Shown here: positions 35,125 through 43,353 of the stretch, piece after piece | Numbering within the stretch: the first letter of the stretch is position 1 | How the letters are laid out: every line of letters begins with the position of its first letter | Assembly: GCF_030767025.1 (NCBI RefSeq) | Contig: NZ_JASITE010000013.1 | Location: 62,001 to 126,000, forward strand | Length of the DNA: 64,000 nucleotides | DNA from: Nocardia sp. CC227C | Lineage (GTDB): Bacteria > Actinomycetota > Actinomycetes > Mycobacteriales > Mycobacteriaceae | Reading direction: 5' to 3' | Notes under the pieces: model-generated | Seen by the model: only the letters and a program-made list of their open reading frames with translations | What the model was told of the DNA's origin: nothing | Database searches by the model: none | Position numbers and translations under genes: made by a program

Positions 35125-35961
35125 CTATCGCCGTTTGTCGAGTTCGGACATGATCAGATGCCGTGCTGGCTCACCGTAGACAGCCTGGTCGGCCAGCTGG
35201 GCGAATGCCCTGCCGTAGAGCGCGATCTCTCGTGGCTGGGTGATTGTCAGCTCTGCGCTGAGTGTCTCGACATGGACGAGTCGATTGTCGAACACGATGA
35301 ACCCGTTCGCGGACGGCGCTTCGTATGCTGTGCGCTCCGGGATGATCCCGAGCAGAATTCGCGGCAAGGTCATCACCGTCAGCAGGCGGTCGAGCTGCCC
35401 CAGCATCACCGAGTTGTCCCCCACCGTAGTTCTCAACACCTGCTCACCGATCACGAACGAGAACCGATGGTTGCCCCGATACAAGACCTGCTGGCGTTCA
35501 ATTCGGGACGCGACGCCTTCGTCCAGATCATCCGGAATACCGTAGAAGCCAATGACCTTCCGAAGAACACCCTCGGCATACTCGGGGGTCTGGAGCAGTC
35601 CCGGAACCACTGACGGCTCATACCAGCGCATCGAGCTGGATTCCGCTTCCAGCTTCACCGAGATCCGCTGTCTACGCCGCGTGCCGGTGCCGAGAATCCG
35701 CCTCCACTCCAGATAGGCAGCCTGGATGTTCCGCAGCGTCGCAATCAGATCCGGGAGTTGATCAACGCTGTCGGTATGCGTGCACCACGCCCGGAGATCC
35801 AGCTCCGAGGGAGTCTGTTTGCCGTACTCGATGCGTGAGACTTTCGACTCGTGCCAGTGCGATAGCTCGGCCAGCTTGCGACCGGTCAGGCCAGCGTCAC
35901 GGCGAAGCTCCCGGAGTCTGAGTCCGAGAGCTTCCCGTTGTTCGTTTGCGGCGCTGGTCAC
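35125..35961 (-). CDS. Helix-turn-helix regulator with DUF5753 domain
   Basis: 278 residues. XRE helix-turn-helix 'LRRDAGLTGRKLAELSHWHE' then 'SKVSRIEYGKQTPS', followed by DUF5753 ('YEPSVVPGLLQTPEYAEGVL', 'HRFSFVIGEQVLRTTVGDN'). These Scr1-like proteins are paired with small DUF397 or DUF6879 proteins in actinomycetes. It overlaps the DUF6879 stop by four bases, so it is the last gene of a three-gene operon. Regulatory target unknown. Confidence 0.92.
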   Translation of the reverse strand: MTSAANEQREALGLRLRELRRDAGLTGRKLAELSHWHESKVSRIEYGKQTPSELDLRAWCTHTDSVDQLPDLIATLRNIQAAYLEWRRILGTGTRRRQRISVKLEAESSSMRWYEPSVVPGLLQTPEYAEGVLRKVIGFYGIPDDLDEGVASRIERQQVLYRGNHRFSFVIGEQVLRTTVGDNSVMLGQLDRLLTVMTLPRILLGIIPERTAYEAPSANGFIVFDNRLVHVETLSAELTITQPREIALYGRAFAQLADQAVYGEPARHLIMSELDKRR

Positions 35962-36485
35962 CTAGTACCGAGTGCCACGTAATCGGCGTGTGGAACGGCT
36001 GCCGACCACACGAGGTCTCGAACTTCCCGGCAGTAGTCCACGATCCTCCGGTCCTTCGTCAGAGCCCCACCCGCCCACTGACCGGATGGCTCGAACACCG
36101 TGAAGGCTACGGACTGACCATCGAACAACCACCAGTCGTCAGCAGTCAGCCGACCCTGATCTATCAAATGCCTTGGCAGGTAGCGGATATCCTCTCCCGC
36201 CTCGATGTTCACACGGGAGACGACCAGCCCCCAGTCCGTGTACGGCGCATGCGGCACCGAGATCACACGTGCACGCCGAACGTGAACACCTCGCCCGGCG
36301 ACCTCACGAATGAGAGTCGTCCACGGCTTCATCCATGCGTAGTCGTCAGGTTCACCCGCCTTGAACCGCTCGAACGGCTCGAACTCCTCCGATGTCTCGT
36401 AGGTGTCCTGCACCTCCAGGTGAAACGCTTCCCGCTGGCAAGCGCGGAGAAGACCATCGAACTCGTCACCTTGCAAGAGCAGCAC
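35958..36485 (-). CDS. DUF6879-family protein
   Basis: 175 residues. 'FDGLLRACQREAFHLEVQDT', 'RGVHVRRARVISVPHAPYTD' and 'RYLPRHLIDQGRLTADDWWL' are hallmarks of the DUF6879 family that accompanies DUF5753 regulators. Function unknown; it may be the effector or binding partner of the regulator. It overlaps both neighbours on the same strand (20 bases upstream, four downstream). Confidence 0.85.
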   Translation of the reverse strand: MLLLQGDEFDGLLRACQREAFHLEVQDTYETSEEFEPFERFKAGEPDDYAWMKPWTTLIREVAGRGVHVRRARVISVPHAPYTDWGLVVSRVNIEAGEDIRYLPRHLIDQGRLTADDWWLFDGQSVAFTVFEPSGQWAGGALTKDRRIVDYCREVRDLVWSAAVPHADYVALGTR

Positions 36486-36795
36486 CGTAAAACGTCCTCT
36501 CGCCCTTCGGAACCTCGACAGCCGTCTCGTCCTCGGCTAGATCCAACTGAGCCAACGTATCGAGCTCGGTGATCGGTCGGCCCGACAGGGTGAACGTTCC
36601 CCTGCCCGTGTCCTCCATCCGAGCGCCGACGAACGTATCCGGCTCGGCGAATCCGAGCAGCAGGTGAGGTATTTCGACCACACCAGGGATGTCTGTTGCC
36701 CACCCCTGCACGACGTACGTTCCGCAGTCGGAAACCAGCAGCGACGGGCAGCCTCCGCCCTGGGAACCGTTCTTGCCCAGCAATCGCAACAGCAT
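36466..36795 (-). CDS. Small conserved protein of the DUF5753/DUF6879 cassette
   Basis: 109 residues from ATG 36795. 'MLLRLLGKNGSQGGGCPSLL', 'YVVQGWATDIPGVVEIPHLL', 'RGTFTLSGRPITELDTLAQL' and a final 'ETAVEVPKGERTFYG'. Similar small proteins precede DUF6879 genes in other actinomycetes. No known domain or activity. It opens the operon; a longer reading to 36951 lacks support. Confidence 0.75.
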   Translation of the reverse strand: MLLRLLGKNGSQGGGCPSLLVSDCGTYVVQGWATDIPGVVEIPHLLLGFAEPDTFVGARMEDTGRGTFTLSGRPITELDTLAQLDLAEDETAVEVPKGERTFYGAALAR

Positions 36796-37016
36796 GATCA
36801 ATCCTCTCGTCAAACGGCATGTGGGAGTTTGCGCCATGTATCTCTGATAGTCCTCTGAAATACCCGATGCCACTGCTGAACCGATATAAATTCGCAAATC
36901 ACTGCAAGCTAGTGGAGTTCGGTGTACCTCAGCTCTTAGCGTCTTGTTCAAGCGTTCGGGGGCGGTGCAGTCGACCGCCTCCGGTCGCCGACCACCGACG
37001 AACCAAGGGGAGCGCG
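36796..37016. other. Divergent intergenic region of cassette 1
   Basis: 221 bases between the minus-strand operon and the plus-strand resolvase-like gene, presumably with both promoters. GC content is visibly lower than the surroundings around 36860-36920 (CCGATATAAATTCGC). No gene seen. Confidence 0.5.
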
Positions 37017-37481
37017 ATGACCAGGCGTAGCAGGCTCGGAGAGTTCCCCGGCGGTGTGCTGGAGATCAACGCCTACGACGATGACCCCGCCGACGGGCAG
37101 CCGGGGGTGTATCTGGAGATCTACCACGCTGCCGACGACGCACAGCGAGGAACCGAGATGCGCTACCGGGCAACGGCAATCGGGTATCTGCGGACCGATA
37201 TCAGCGGCGTAGCCCAGTTCCGGGACGAGGGCCAGATCCGCAAGCTGGCCGCTCGGCTCGGCTACGACTTCGCCGACATGATCGTCTACGACCCGAAATT
37301 CGGTCGGCCACCACTGGCCCGGCTGAAGGCCCAAGCCACCCGGCTCGACGCCGACGCGGTCATAGTCCCCGGCCCCGAGCACTTCGAGGGCGGACAGGTG
37401 CCCGGATCACTGGTGCGCCAGGTGGACGTGATCACCGTGACGCCGGAAGAGACCTACGCGCGGTGCGCTGTGCCCATGTGA
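37017..37481 (+). CDS. Resolvase-like protein lacking the catalytic serine (cassette 1)
   Basis: 154 residues from ATG 37017 (AGGGGAG upstream). 'ATAIGYLRTDISGVAQFRDE', 'IRKLAARLGYDFADMIVYDP' and 'GRPPLARLKAQATRLDADAV' resemble the N-terminal fold of serine recombinases (YxRVS...I..LA...G), but the catalytic Ser position reads Asp, and no DNA-binding C-terminal domain follows. The protein encoded at 56230-56823 is a clear paralogue (about 70 percent identical over the shared part, by eye). Function unknown; it is consistently divergent from a DUF5753 regulator. Confidence 0.8.
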   Translation: MTRRSRLGEFPGGVLEINAYDDDPADGQPGVYLEIYHAADDAQRGTEMRYRATAIGYLRTDISGVAQFRDEGQIRKLAARLGYDFADMIVYDPKFGRPPLARLKAQATRLDADAVIVPGPEHFEGGQVPGSLVRQVDVITVTPEETYARCAVPM

Positions 37482-37559
37482 CGCAGCGTGGTTGCGGGCC
37501 TTCCGGTGCGCGGTGCCGCACAATCTCGGAAAGGTGCCCGGCGGCGAGAGGGGTTCGCT

Positions 37560-37829
37560 ATGGATAGCGGAGCGTGGGTTGTGCTGATCATGGCCGTGGT
37601 GGTGGCGTTCGCGCCGATCTGGCTGCTGTGGTTGCGGCGGCGGAAGATCAAGCGGTACGGGGTCGGCGGCGGAGAATTCAACCATCCGTTGGCGAACATC
37701 GGCTACGGCGGCGTGCCGCCGGGGACGACCATTCAGACGGATTTCGGCACGGCGGGGTCGTCCGAACCGCTGCGGAAGAGTTCGGACGATCCGGGTGACG
37801 AGGCCGGGGAGCGACGCCGCGATCAGTGA
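37560..37829 (+). CDS. Small single-pass membrane protein
   Basis: 89 residues from ATG 37560 (GAGAGGGG upstream). One membrane helix 'WVVLIMAVVVAFAPIWLLWL' is followed by Arg/Lys (cytoplasmic side by positive-inside) and a Gly/Asp-rich soluble tail. No known family. Its end overlaps the convergent permease stop by seven bases. Confidence 0.65.
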   Translation: MDSGAWVVLIMAVVVAFAPIWLLWLRRRKIKRYGVGGGEFNHPLANIGYGGVPPGTTIQTDFGTAGSSEPLRKSSDDPGDEAGERRRDQ

Positions 37830-39232
37830 TGCAGGACCTCGACCTCGCGGGTCGGGGGCTTCTTGCCGAACTTGGTGCGCAGGGGGTAGAGGGCGGCTAC
37901 CGCCAGGAGGCTGATGGTGGAGGCGAGGAGTTGGTTGCGCTGGTCGGGGTTGCGGGCCATGGCGATGAAGACGATGGCGATGGCGGCGATGACGAGCCAG
38001 CTGAGGTAGGGGTAGCCCCACATGCGGTAGGTGAGGGCGGAGGGGTCCTCGCGGCGGAGGCGGGCGCGAAGACCCAACTGGGAGAACATGATCGCCACAT
38101 AGACGAAGGCCAGCACCACGCCGATGGAGTTCACCAGAAAGGTGAAGACCTGGTCCGGGGAGACATAGGAGGCGATGACCGCGCCCCACGCGGCGACGGT
38201 GCCGAGCAGCACCGCGCGGGCGGGGACGCCGCGCTTGTTCACCTTCACCAGGGCGGCGGGGGCGTCGCCGTCGCGGGTGAGGACGTAGAGCATGCGCGAG
38301 GAGACGTAGATGGCCGAGTTCAGCACCGACAGCACGGCGGTCAGGATGACCACCTGCATGATGGTGCCCGCGGCCGGAACGCCCATGTGGTCCAGGGCGC
38401 TGACGAACGGGCTCTTCAGCACCTCGGCGTCGTTCCAGGGCAGGATGCAGACGATGAGGAAGATCGAGGCCACGTAGAAGAGGCCGACCCGCCACAGCAC
38501 ATTGTTGGTGGCGCGGGCGACGACCTTCCCCGGCTCCTTGGATTCGGCCGCCGCCACGGTAACGATCTCGGTGCCGCCGAAGGCGAACATCACCACCACG
38601 ATGGCGGAGAACACGCCGGTGATGCCGTTGGGCACGAATCCGCCGTGCCCGGTCAGATTGTGCAGGCCGCCGTCGGCATCGGGCCACAGGCCGAACAGGT
38701 ATACCGCGCCCAGCACCAGGAACAGCACGATGGCCACGACTTTGATGGAGGCGAACCAGAATTCGAACTCGCCGAAGGATTTCACCGACACCAGATTGAC
38801 GGCGGTCATGATCACCAGCAGTGCGGCGGACAGCACCCACTGCGGCAGGTCCACCCATGCGCCGAGAATGGCGGCGCCGGCCACGGCCTCCGCGCCGACC
38901 AGGATGACGTACAGGTACCAGTACAGCCAGCCGACCACGAACCCGGCGAACGGCCCCATGGACATGCGCGCGTACTCGGCCAGCGATCCGGCCACCGGGC
39001 GGGCCACCACCATCTCGCCCAGGGCGCGCAGCACGCACAGCACCAGCAGCCCGGCCGCCGCGTAGGACAGCACCGCCGCGGGCCCGGCGGTCTGGATGAC
39101 CGAGCCGGAGCCCACGAACAGGCCCGCGCCGATCGCGCCGCCGATGGCGATCATCGTCATATGACGTCGCCGCAGTCCGGGCCGCAGCCCGTCCCGCTCC
39201 TGTGTGATCGGCACCGTCACGCTGACCGCCAC
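37823..39232 (-). CDS. APC-superfamily amino acid permease
   Basis: 469 residues, 12 membrane helices. The N-terminal consensus 'MTMIAIGGAIGAGLFVGSGS' and 'AGSLAEYARMSMGPFAGFVV' place it in the amino acid transporter (GABA/aromatic/proline permease) group; 'FAFGGTEIVTVAAAESKEPG' is the usual helix 6 loop. A degraded partial copy lies at 35038-35116. Substrate not predictable. Confidence 0.9.
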   Translation of the reverse strand: MAVSVTVPITQERDGLRPGLRRRHMTMIAIGGAIGAGLFVGSGSVIQTAGPAAVLSYAAAGLLVLCVLRALGEMVVARPVAGSLAEYARMSMGPFAGFVVGWLYWYLYVILVGAEAVAGAAILGAWVDLPQWVLSAALLVIMTAVNLVSVKSFGEFEFWFASIKVVAIVLFLVLGAVYLFGLWPDADGGLHNLTGHGGFVPNGITGVFSAIVVVMFAFGGTEIVTVAAAESKEPGKVVARATNNVLWRVGLFYVASIFLIVCILPWNDAEVLKSPFVSALDHMGVPAAGTIMQVVILTAVLSVLNSAIYVSSRMLYVLTRDGDAPAALVKVNKRGVPARAVLLGTVAAWGAVIASYVSPDQVFTFLVNSIGVVLAFVYVAIMFSQLGLRARLRREDPSALTYRMWGYPYLSWLVIAAIAIVFIAMARNPDQRNQLLASTISLLAVAALYPLRTKFGKKPPTREVEVLHH

Positions 39233-39419
39233 CTTCTGGGTTGTTGCTCGAATGTTGCGGCTACACCATATCCGCCCTGGTCATACGACCAGATTCCGAG
39301 GTGTGAGCCCGGCCGCCCGGCCCTCGCGGTTCCGGGGCGAGCGGGCTCCGCGCCCGCCGCGGCACGCGAACCACCGGAGCGAAGCGGCGGCAAGCGAATT
39401 CGGCGTAGCGTCGGTGGGT

Positions 39420-40172
39420 ATGAGCGAGACGAATCGGAGCGGGGTCCGCGTCGAGCCGTGTGCCAAGCGCGTGCGGACCTATCTCGGAGGTCACCTGGTC
39501 GCCGACACCCGCCATCCCGTACTGGTGTGGGAACACCCGTACTACCCCACCTACTACCTGCCCACCGCCGATCTGACGGCCGAGCTCGAGCCCTCCGGCG
39601 ACGCCCGCGGCTCCACCGAACTCGGCGACGGCACCGTCTTCGACGTGCTGGTGAACAATGTCACCGCCTTCGGCGCGGCCGTGCGCTACCCGGACTCCCC
39701 CGTGGCGGAACTGCGGGAGCTGGTGCGACTGGACTTCGACGCCATGGACGCCTGGTTCGAGGAGGACGAGCCCATCTACGTCCACCCGCGCGATCCCTAC
39801 AGCCGGGTGGACATCCTCGCCAGTTCCCAGCACATCCGCGTGGATATCGACGGCACCACCGTCGCCGACTCCCGCAATCCGCGCATCCTCTTCGAAACCG
39901 GCCTGCCCGCACGGTATTACGTGCCGATGACCGACGTGCGCATGGATCTGCTGCGCGAGTCCGACACCACCAGCCAGTGCCCCTACAAGGGGACGGCCTC
40001 GTATTGGAGCGTGCGGATCGGCGAGAAGGAGTATCCGGACATCGTGTGGGGTTATCCGACGCCGCTGCCGGAGAGCCAGAAGGTTGCCGGGATGGTGTGC
40101 TTCTACAACGAGAAGGTCGACGTCTGGGTGGACGGGGAATTGCAGGCCAGGCCCGCCAGCCCGTTCAGCTGA
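39420..40172 (+). CDS. Tandem DUF427-domain protein
   Basis: 250 residues from ATG 39420. Two DUF427 units are visible: 'KRVRTYLGGHLVADTRHPVL' with 'YYPTYYLPTADL', and 'QHIRVDIDGTTVADSRNPRI' with 'LPARYYVPMTDV', the second followed by 'TSQCPYKGTASYWSV'. The Cys-Pro-Tyr-Lys-Gly motif is the family signature. Function unknown. A reading upstream to 39204 overlaps the permease gene on the other strand and is not needed. Confidence 0.85.
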   Translation: MSETNRSGVRVEPCAKRVRTYLGGHLVADTRHPVLVWEHPYYPTYYLPTADLTAELEPSGDARGSTELGDGTVFDVLVNNVTAFGAAVRYPDSPVAELRELVRLDFDAMDAWFEEDEPIYVHPRDPYSRVDILASSQHIRVDIDGTTVADSRNPRILFETGLPARYYVPMTDVRMDLLRESDTTSQCPYKGTASYWSVRIGEKEYPDIVWGYPTPLPESQKVAGMVCFYNEKVDVWVDGELQARPASPFS

Positions 40173-40220
40173 GCAGCGGCGCGGCCCGGAGATCCATGAT
40201 CGCCGCGCCGGCGTCGGACA

Positions 40221-40923
40221 TCAGCGTTTGGTCGCCTCCCTGCCGAGTTGGACGGCGCGCACGACGCGCGCGAGGCCGGGACGATCCGCGGGCGCTTCGC
40301 TGTCGGCGGGCAGGGTGAGGGTGTGTTCTTCGTGGTCCGGCGTGATCTCGTCGCCGGTCTGGAGCTGCCGCTTGGGTAGCCGTGCGGAGTTCATCGCAGG
40401 CTCACCGCCTTTCGTCCTACCTGTTGGTGCCAGGGCGGCCGCCGCGAGATTGACGCTCATGGCGAGCACCCCGACAAGCAGACTAGGGGCGATCACCGCC
40501 CAAGGGTTGAGGAGGACGCCGGGGCCGTTCTCCCGGATCATGAGTGCCCAGTCGGCGGCCGGGGGTTTGCGGACCGATCTCGAGGAAGCCCGCGGTCGCC
40601 ACGATATAGACGGCGGCCACGAACCGCAGCCCGAACAAGGCCGGCAGGATGGCACGCAGATTGGGCAGCACCTCGCGAAACACCAGGTGCTCGCCGCCCG
40701 CCGCGGCGGCTTCGACGTAGCCGGATGCCGCGATGGGAGCCGCCGCGCCGGTCACCAGCCGCACCGCGTAGGGCACCCCGGGCACCACCGCCGCCGTGAT
40801 AATCCCACTCGACCGCCGCCCGGCCATGACAGCGCGATGAACGGCAGCCCGAGCACGGCGGGCACGGGAACCGACGCCGATCCCCCGGCGCAGGCCGGAC
40901 GCGGCCGATTCGCACGCCGCAGC
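40221..40923 (-). pseudogene. Frameshifted DppC-like ABC transporter permease
   Basis: On the minus strand 'AAVVPGVPYAVRLVTGAAAP' and 'GYVEAAAAGGEHLVFREVLP' form the EAA loop of an oligopeptide/nickel permease. The sense leaves this frame near 40565 (run of C) and continues in another with 'AADWALMIRENGPGVLLNPW' and 'VIAPSLLVGVLAMSVNLAAA'. A second shift lies near 40805, and the 5' part is missing. The final ~57 residues after 40394 are unrelated tail. No binding protein or ATPase gene is nearby. Confidence 0.75.
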
Positions 40924-41120
40924 CGACCTCGGCCACGCCGAGCCGGGCGCGGTCAGCGCTCGGGGCGTGCCGCTGTCGGTCGCGGCGGGACGGATGCGGT
41001 TCATCGGCGGCCTCCGGCCGGGCCGCAGCCTTCGACGCCGAGGAGGTGCTCGACGCGCTCGCGGCGCACGGCATCACGTGGCGTGTCGAAGCCCGAATCG
41101 TCGAAGCCTAGATTGGTGAC
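40924..41120. other. Unassigned sequence before the cupin gene
   Basis: About 200 bases. A plus-strand fragment just before 41112 reads 'AEEVLDALAAHGITWRVEAR' and ends in a stop. It looks like the C-terminus of a lost gene, but I do not recognise it. Confidence 0.3.
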
Positions 41121-41531
41121 ATGAGCGACGACCGACCGCCACTGGCCGCCGAACTGGATCTGCTGCCGCATCCGGAAGGGGGCTGGTATCGGGAAACCTG
41201 GCGCAGCCCGGTGGAATTCACGCCGCCGGGCTATGTCGGGCCGCGTGCCAGCGCCACGGCCATCTACTTCCTGCTGCTGCCCGGCGAGAAGTCCGCCCCG
41301 CACACGGTGGCCTCGGACGAACTGTGGCTGTGGCATCGCGGCGGCCCGCTGGCGCTGAACATCGGCGGCGAGGAGATCGTTCTCGGTCCCGATGTCGAGC
41401 GGGGCCAGCGGCCGCAGGCGATCGTGCCCGGCGGCGTCTCGCAGGCGGCCCGCCCCCTTGGCGACGACTACGTGCTGGTGAGCTGCGTCGTCGCCCCGGG
41501 CTTCGACTTCGCCGACTTCCGGTTGGACTAG
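41121..41531 (+). CDS. DUF985 cupin protein
   Basis: 136 residues. 'LDLLPHPEGGWYRETWRS', 'ATAIYFLLLPGEKSAPH', 'SDELWLWHRGGPLALNIGG' and 'DYVLVSCVVAPGFDFADFRL' match the DUF985 cupin family (YML079w-like). It is a single-domain beta-barrel, perhaps binding a sugar or small ligand. Monocistronic, no ribosome site of note. Confidence 0.85.
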   Translation: MSDDRPPLAAELDLLPHPEGGWYRETWRSPVEFTPPGYVGPRASATAIYFLLLPGEKSAPHTVASDELWLWHRGGPLALNIGGEEIVLGPDVERGQRPQAIVPGGVSQAARPLGDDYVLVSCVVAPGFDFADFRLD

Positions 41532-41618
41532 CCGAATACGCTGCGGCACGCGCACCCGCCCGGCACGGTCACGCCCCGCCGCACCGGGGTCGGGGCATGC
41601 CGGATACGGCGGCCACCG

Positions 41619-41948
41619 TCAGGAATCGATCTCGAGCATCCCCTCGGCCACCGCGTGCTCGATTGTCTTCTCGAGGTTGGGGCAGGAGTCGGGCTTGCCG
41701 AAGATCGGCCCGGCTTCGGCCATGCGGCGGAAGACCGGGCAGTGTGCGGCCGGGTCGACCGTCCACTGCACCGTCTTCTGGTGGGTGCTGTGCTTGCGCA
41801 CCAGCACCTCGGTACCGCAGGACTGGCAGGCGAGCGGGGTGAAGCCCGCCTCCATGTAGTGCTTCTTGTCCTCGACCGTCTGGGCGCGCACCAGTGCCTG
41901 CCGCTCCGGACGGTCCGCGAAATCGGGTGCCTTCGCCCAGTGGGTCAT
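41619..41948 (-). CDS. Small Cys-containing protein coupled to kshA (Rv3527-like position)
   Basis: 109 residues; the ATG at 41948 shares a base with the kshA stop. Contains CQSCGTE, 'WTVDPAAHCPVF' and 'DSCPNLEKTIEHAVAEGMLE', so five Cys that could bind a metal or cluster, though not in a standard ferredoxin spacing. M. tuberculosis Rv3527, next to kshA (Rv3526), may be the counterpart; I could not verify similarity. Strict coupling to an oxygenase suggests an accessory or maturation role. Confidence 0.7.
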   Translation of the reverse strand: MTHWAKAPDFADRPERQALVRAQTVEDKKHYMEAGFTPLACQSCGTEVLVRKHSTHQKTVQWTVDPAAHCPVFRRMAEAGPIFGKPDSCPNLEKTIEHAVAEGMLEIDS

Positions 41949-43156
41949 CAGACGTTCGCCTCCTGCGTGGAGGCGGCCGCTTCGGCCGCCCGCTTCTTGC
42001 GCAGGTTCTCGGCGACCTCCAGTTCCCATGCCTCATTGGCCTTGGAGGTGTCGACCTCGAATTCGAAGCGCTGGGTCGAGCGCGGGTCGATATCGGCCAC
42101 GTCCACGTAGAACTGGTCGTACCAGCGGCGCAGCTGGTAGACCGGGCCGTCCTCCTCGGTCAGCAGCGGGTTGTCGATCTTGGACTTGTGCTTCCAGATC
42201 TCGACGTCCTGCAGGAATCCCTCGCTGATGCCGTCGGTCATCTTCGCGGCGAAGCCCTGGGCCTGCTCATCGGGCAGTCCCTTCGGCTTCTCCAGGGTGA
42301 CGCCCCACTGCAGCACGAAGGAGTTCTGCGTGACCGGGTAGTGGCAGTTGATGAGGACCGAATTCACCTCGAAGCCGCTGTAGATGTTCTTCAGCGGGTT
42401 GATCATGTACGACGGGCCGAAGTACGACGCCTCCGACTCCAGCAGCACATCCACCCCGGCCTCGGCCGCGGAACCGATGTCGGGGCGGCCCTTGGTCTTC
42501 AGGTACTGGGTGGCGATATGCCCCTCGAAGACGTTCTTGAAGTACGTCGGGAAGGCGTAATGGATGTAGAAGAAGTGCGCCATGTCCACGACGTTGTCGA
42601 TGATCTCGCGGCAGTTGGAGCCCTCGATCAGCATGCTGTGCCAGGTCCAGGGGGTCCACGCGTCACTCATCCGCTCCAACGGATTGCCCTCGGCGTCGAT
42701 GAACGCGCCGTCGATGTAGGGAATGGTCACCTCGTCCGGCGGCGGATTGCCCTCGTGGTCGTGCCAGACGAACAGCTGGCCGTTGCGCTCGAGCACGGTC
42801 CACGCGCGGGTGCGGGCCAGCGGCGGCACGCGACGCGCGTAGGGGATCGCCTTGCACTTGCCGTCGCCGCCCCAGCGCCAGTCGTGGAAGGGGCAGGCGA
42901 CCTCGTCGCCCTTGATCTCGCCCATCGACAGGTCGCCGCCCAGGTGGCGGCAGAACGCGTCCAGTACCCGCAGTTCGCCGCCGCTGTCGGCGAAGATCAC
43001 CAGTTTGGTTCCGAAGACGTTGACCGAATGCGGCTTTCCGTCGCGGAAGGTGTCGGCCAGGCCCAGGCAATGCCAGCCCCGGGCATACCGGGTGGGCATG
43101 CTGCCCACGTCGATCTCACGGACCTTTCCGCGGGGCCCCTGGGGGGTTGTTGCCAT
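41948..43156 (-). CDS. kshA: 3-Ketosteroid 9-alpha-hydroxylase oxygenase KshA
   Basis: 402 residues from ATG 43156 (GAGGAGG seven bases upstream). Rieske ligands Cys69/His71 and Cys88/His91 (CRHLGG..., CPFHDW). Mononuclear iron motif D187-N-V-V-D191-M-A-H194-x4-H199. KshA with its reductase KshB hydroxylates C9 of androstenedione-type steroids; with KstD this opens ring B. kshB is not in the window. It is divergent from hsaA with KstR boxes between. Confidence 0.95.
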   Translation of the reverse strand: MATTPQGPRGKVREIDVGSMPTRYARGWHCLGLADTFRDGKPHSVNVFGTKLVIFADSGGELRVLDAFCRHLGGDLSMGEIKGDEVACPFHDWRWGGDGKCKAIPYARRVPPLARTRAWTVLERNGQLFVWHDHEGNPPPDEVTIPYIDGAFIDAEGNPLERMSDAWTPWTWHSMLIEGSNCREIIDNVVDMAHFFYIHYAFPTYFKNVFEGHIATQYLKTKGRPDIGSAAEAGVDVLLESEASYFGPSYMINPLKNIYSGFEVNSVLINCHYPVTQNSFVLQWGVTLEKPKGLPDEQAQGFAAKMTDGISEGFLQDVEIWKHKSKIDNPLLTEEDGPVYQLRRWYDQFYVDVADIDPRSTQRFEFEVDTSKANEAWELEVAENLRKKRAAEAAASTQEANV

Positions 43157-43179
43157 CGTCCATCCTCCTCTGGAAGTAC

Positions 43180-43193
43180 TAGAACACGTTACA
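43180..43193. promoter_or_regulatory. KstR operator upstream of kshA
   Basis: TAGAACACGTTACA matches TnnAACnnGTTnnA exactly, 23 bases from the kshA ATG. Confidence 0.9.
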
Positions 43194-43284
43194 AAATAGT
43201 CAGGGTTATGCGCTAGCCAGAAGATCGATGAGCAGGCGAGAGCCACATTCGACCACGGGAGTTGCCGTGTTCTCGACACGGAAT

Positions 43285-43298
43285 AGGAACGTGTTCTA
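43285..43298. promoter_or_regulatory. KstR-type operator upstream of hsaA
   Basis: AGGAACGTGTTCTA fits TnnAACnnGTTnnA with one mismatch (first base), 55 bases before hsaA. Confidence 0.75.
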
Positions 43299-43353
43299 GT
43301 CTCGAACCCAGAAGAATACGTTCCCGATCTACCAGGCAGGAGCAACTGGCGAG

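Noticed and set aside
35038-37944. Composite transposon bounded by insertion sequences
   Set aside because: The flanking repeats are permease sequence, without transposase or terminal inverted repeats.
37826-40318. 830-residue plus-strand frame
   Set aside because: Antisense to the amino acid permease and out of frame with the DUF427 gene; His/Gly-rich low-complexity translation.
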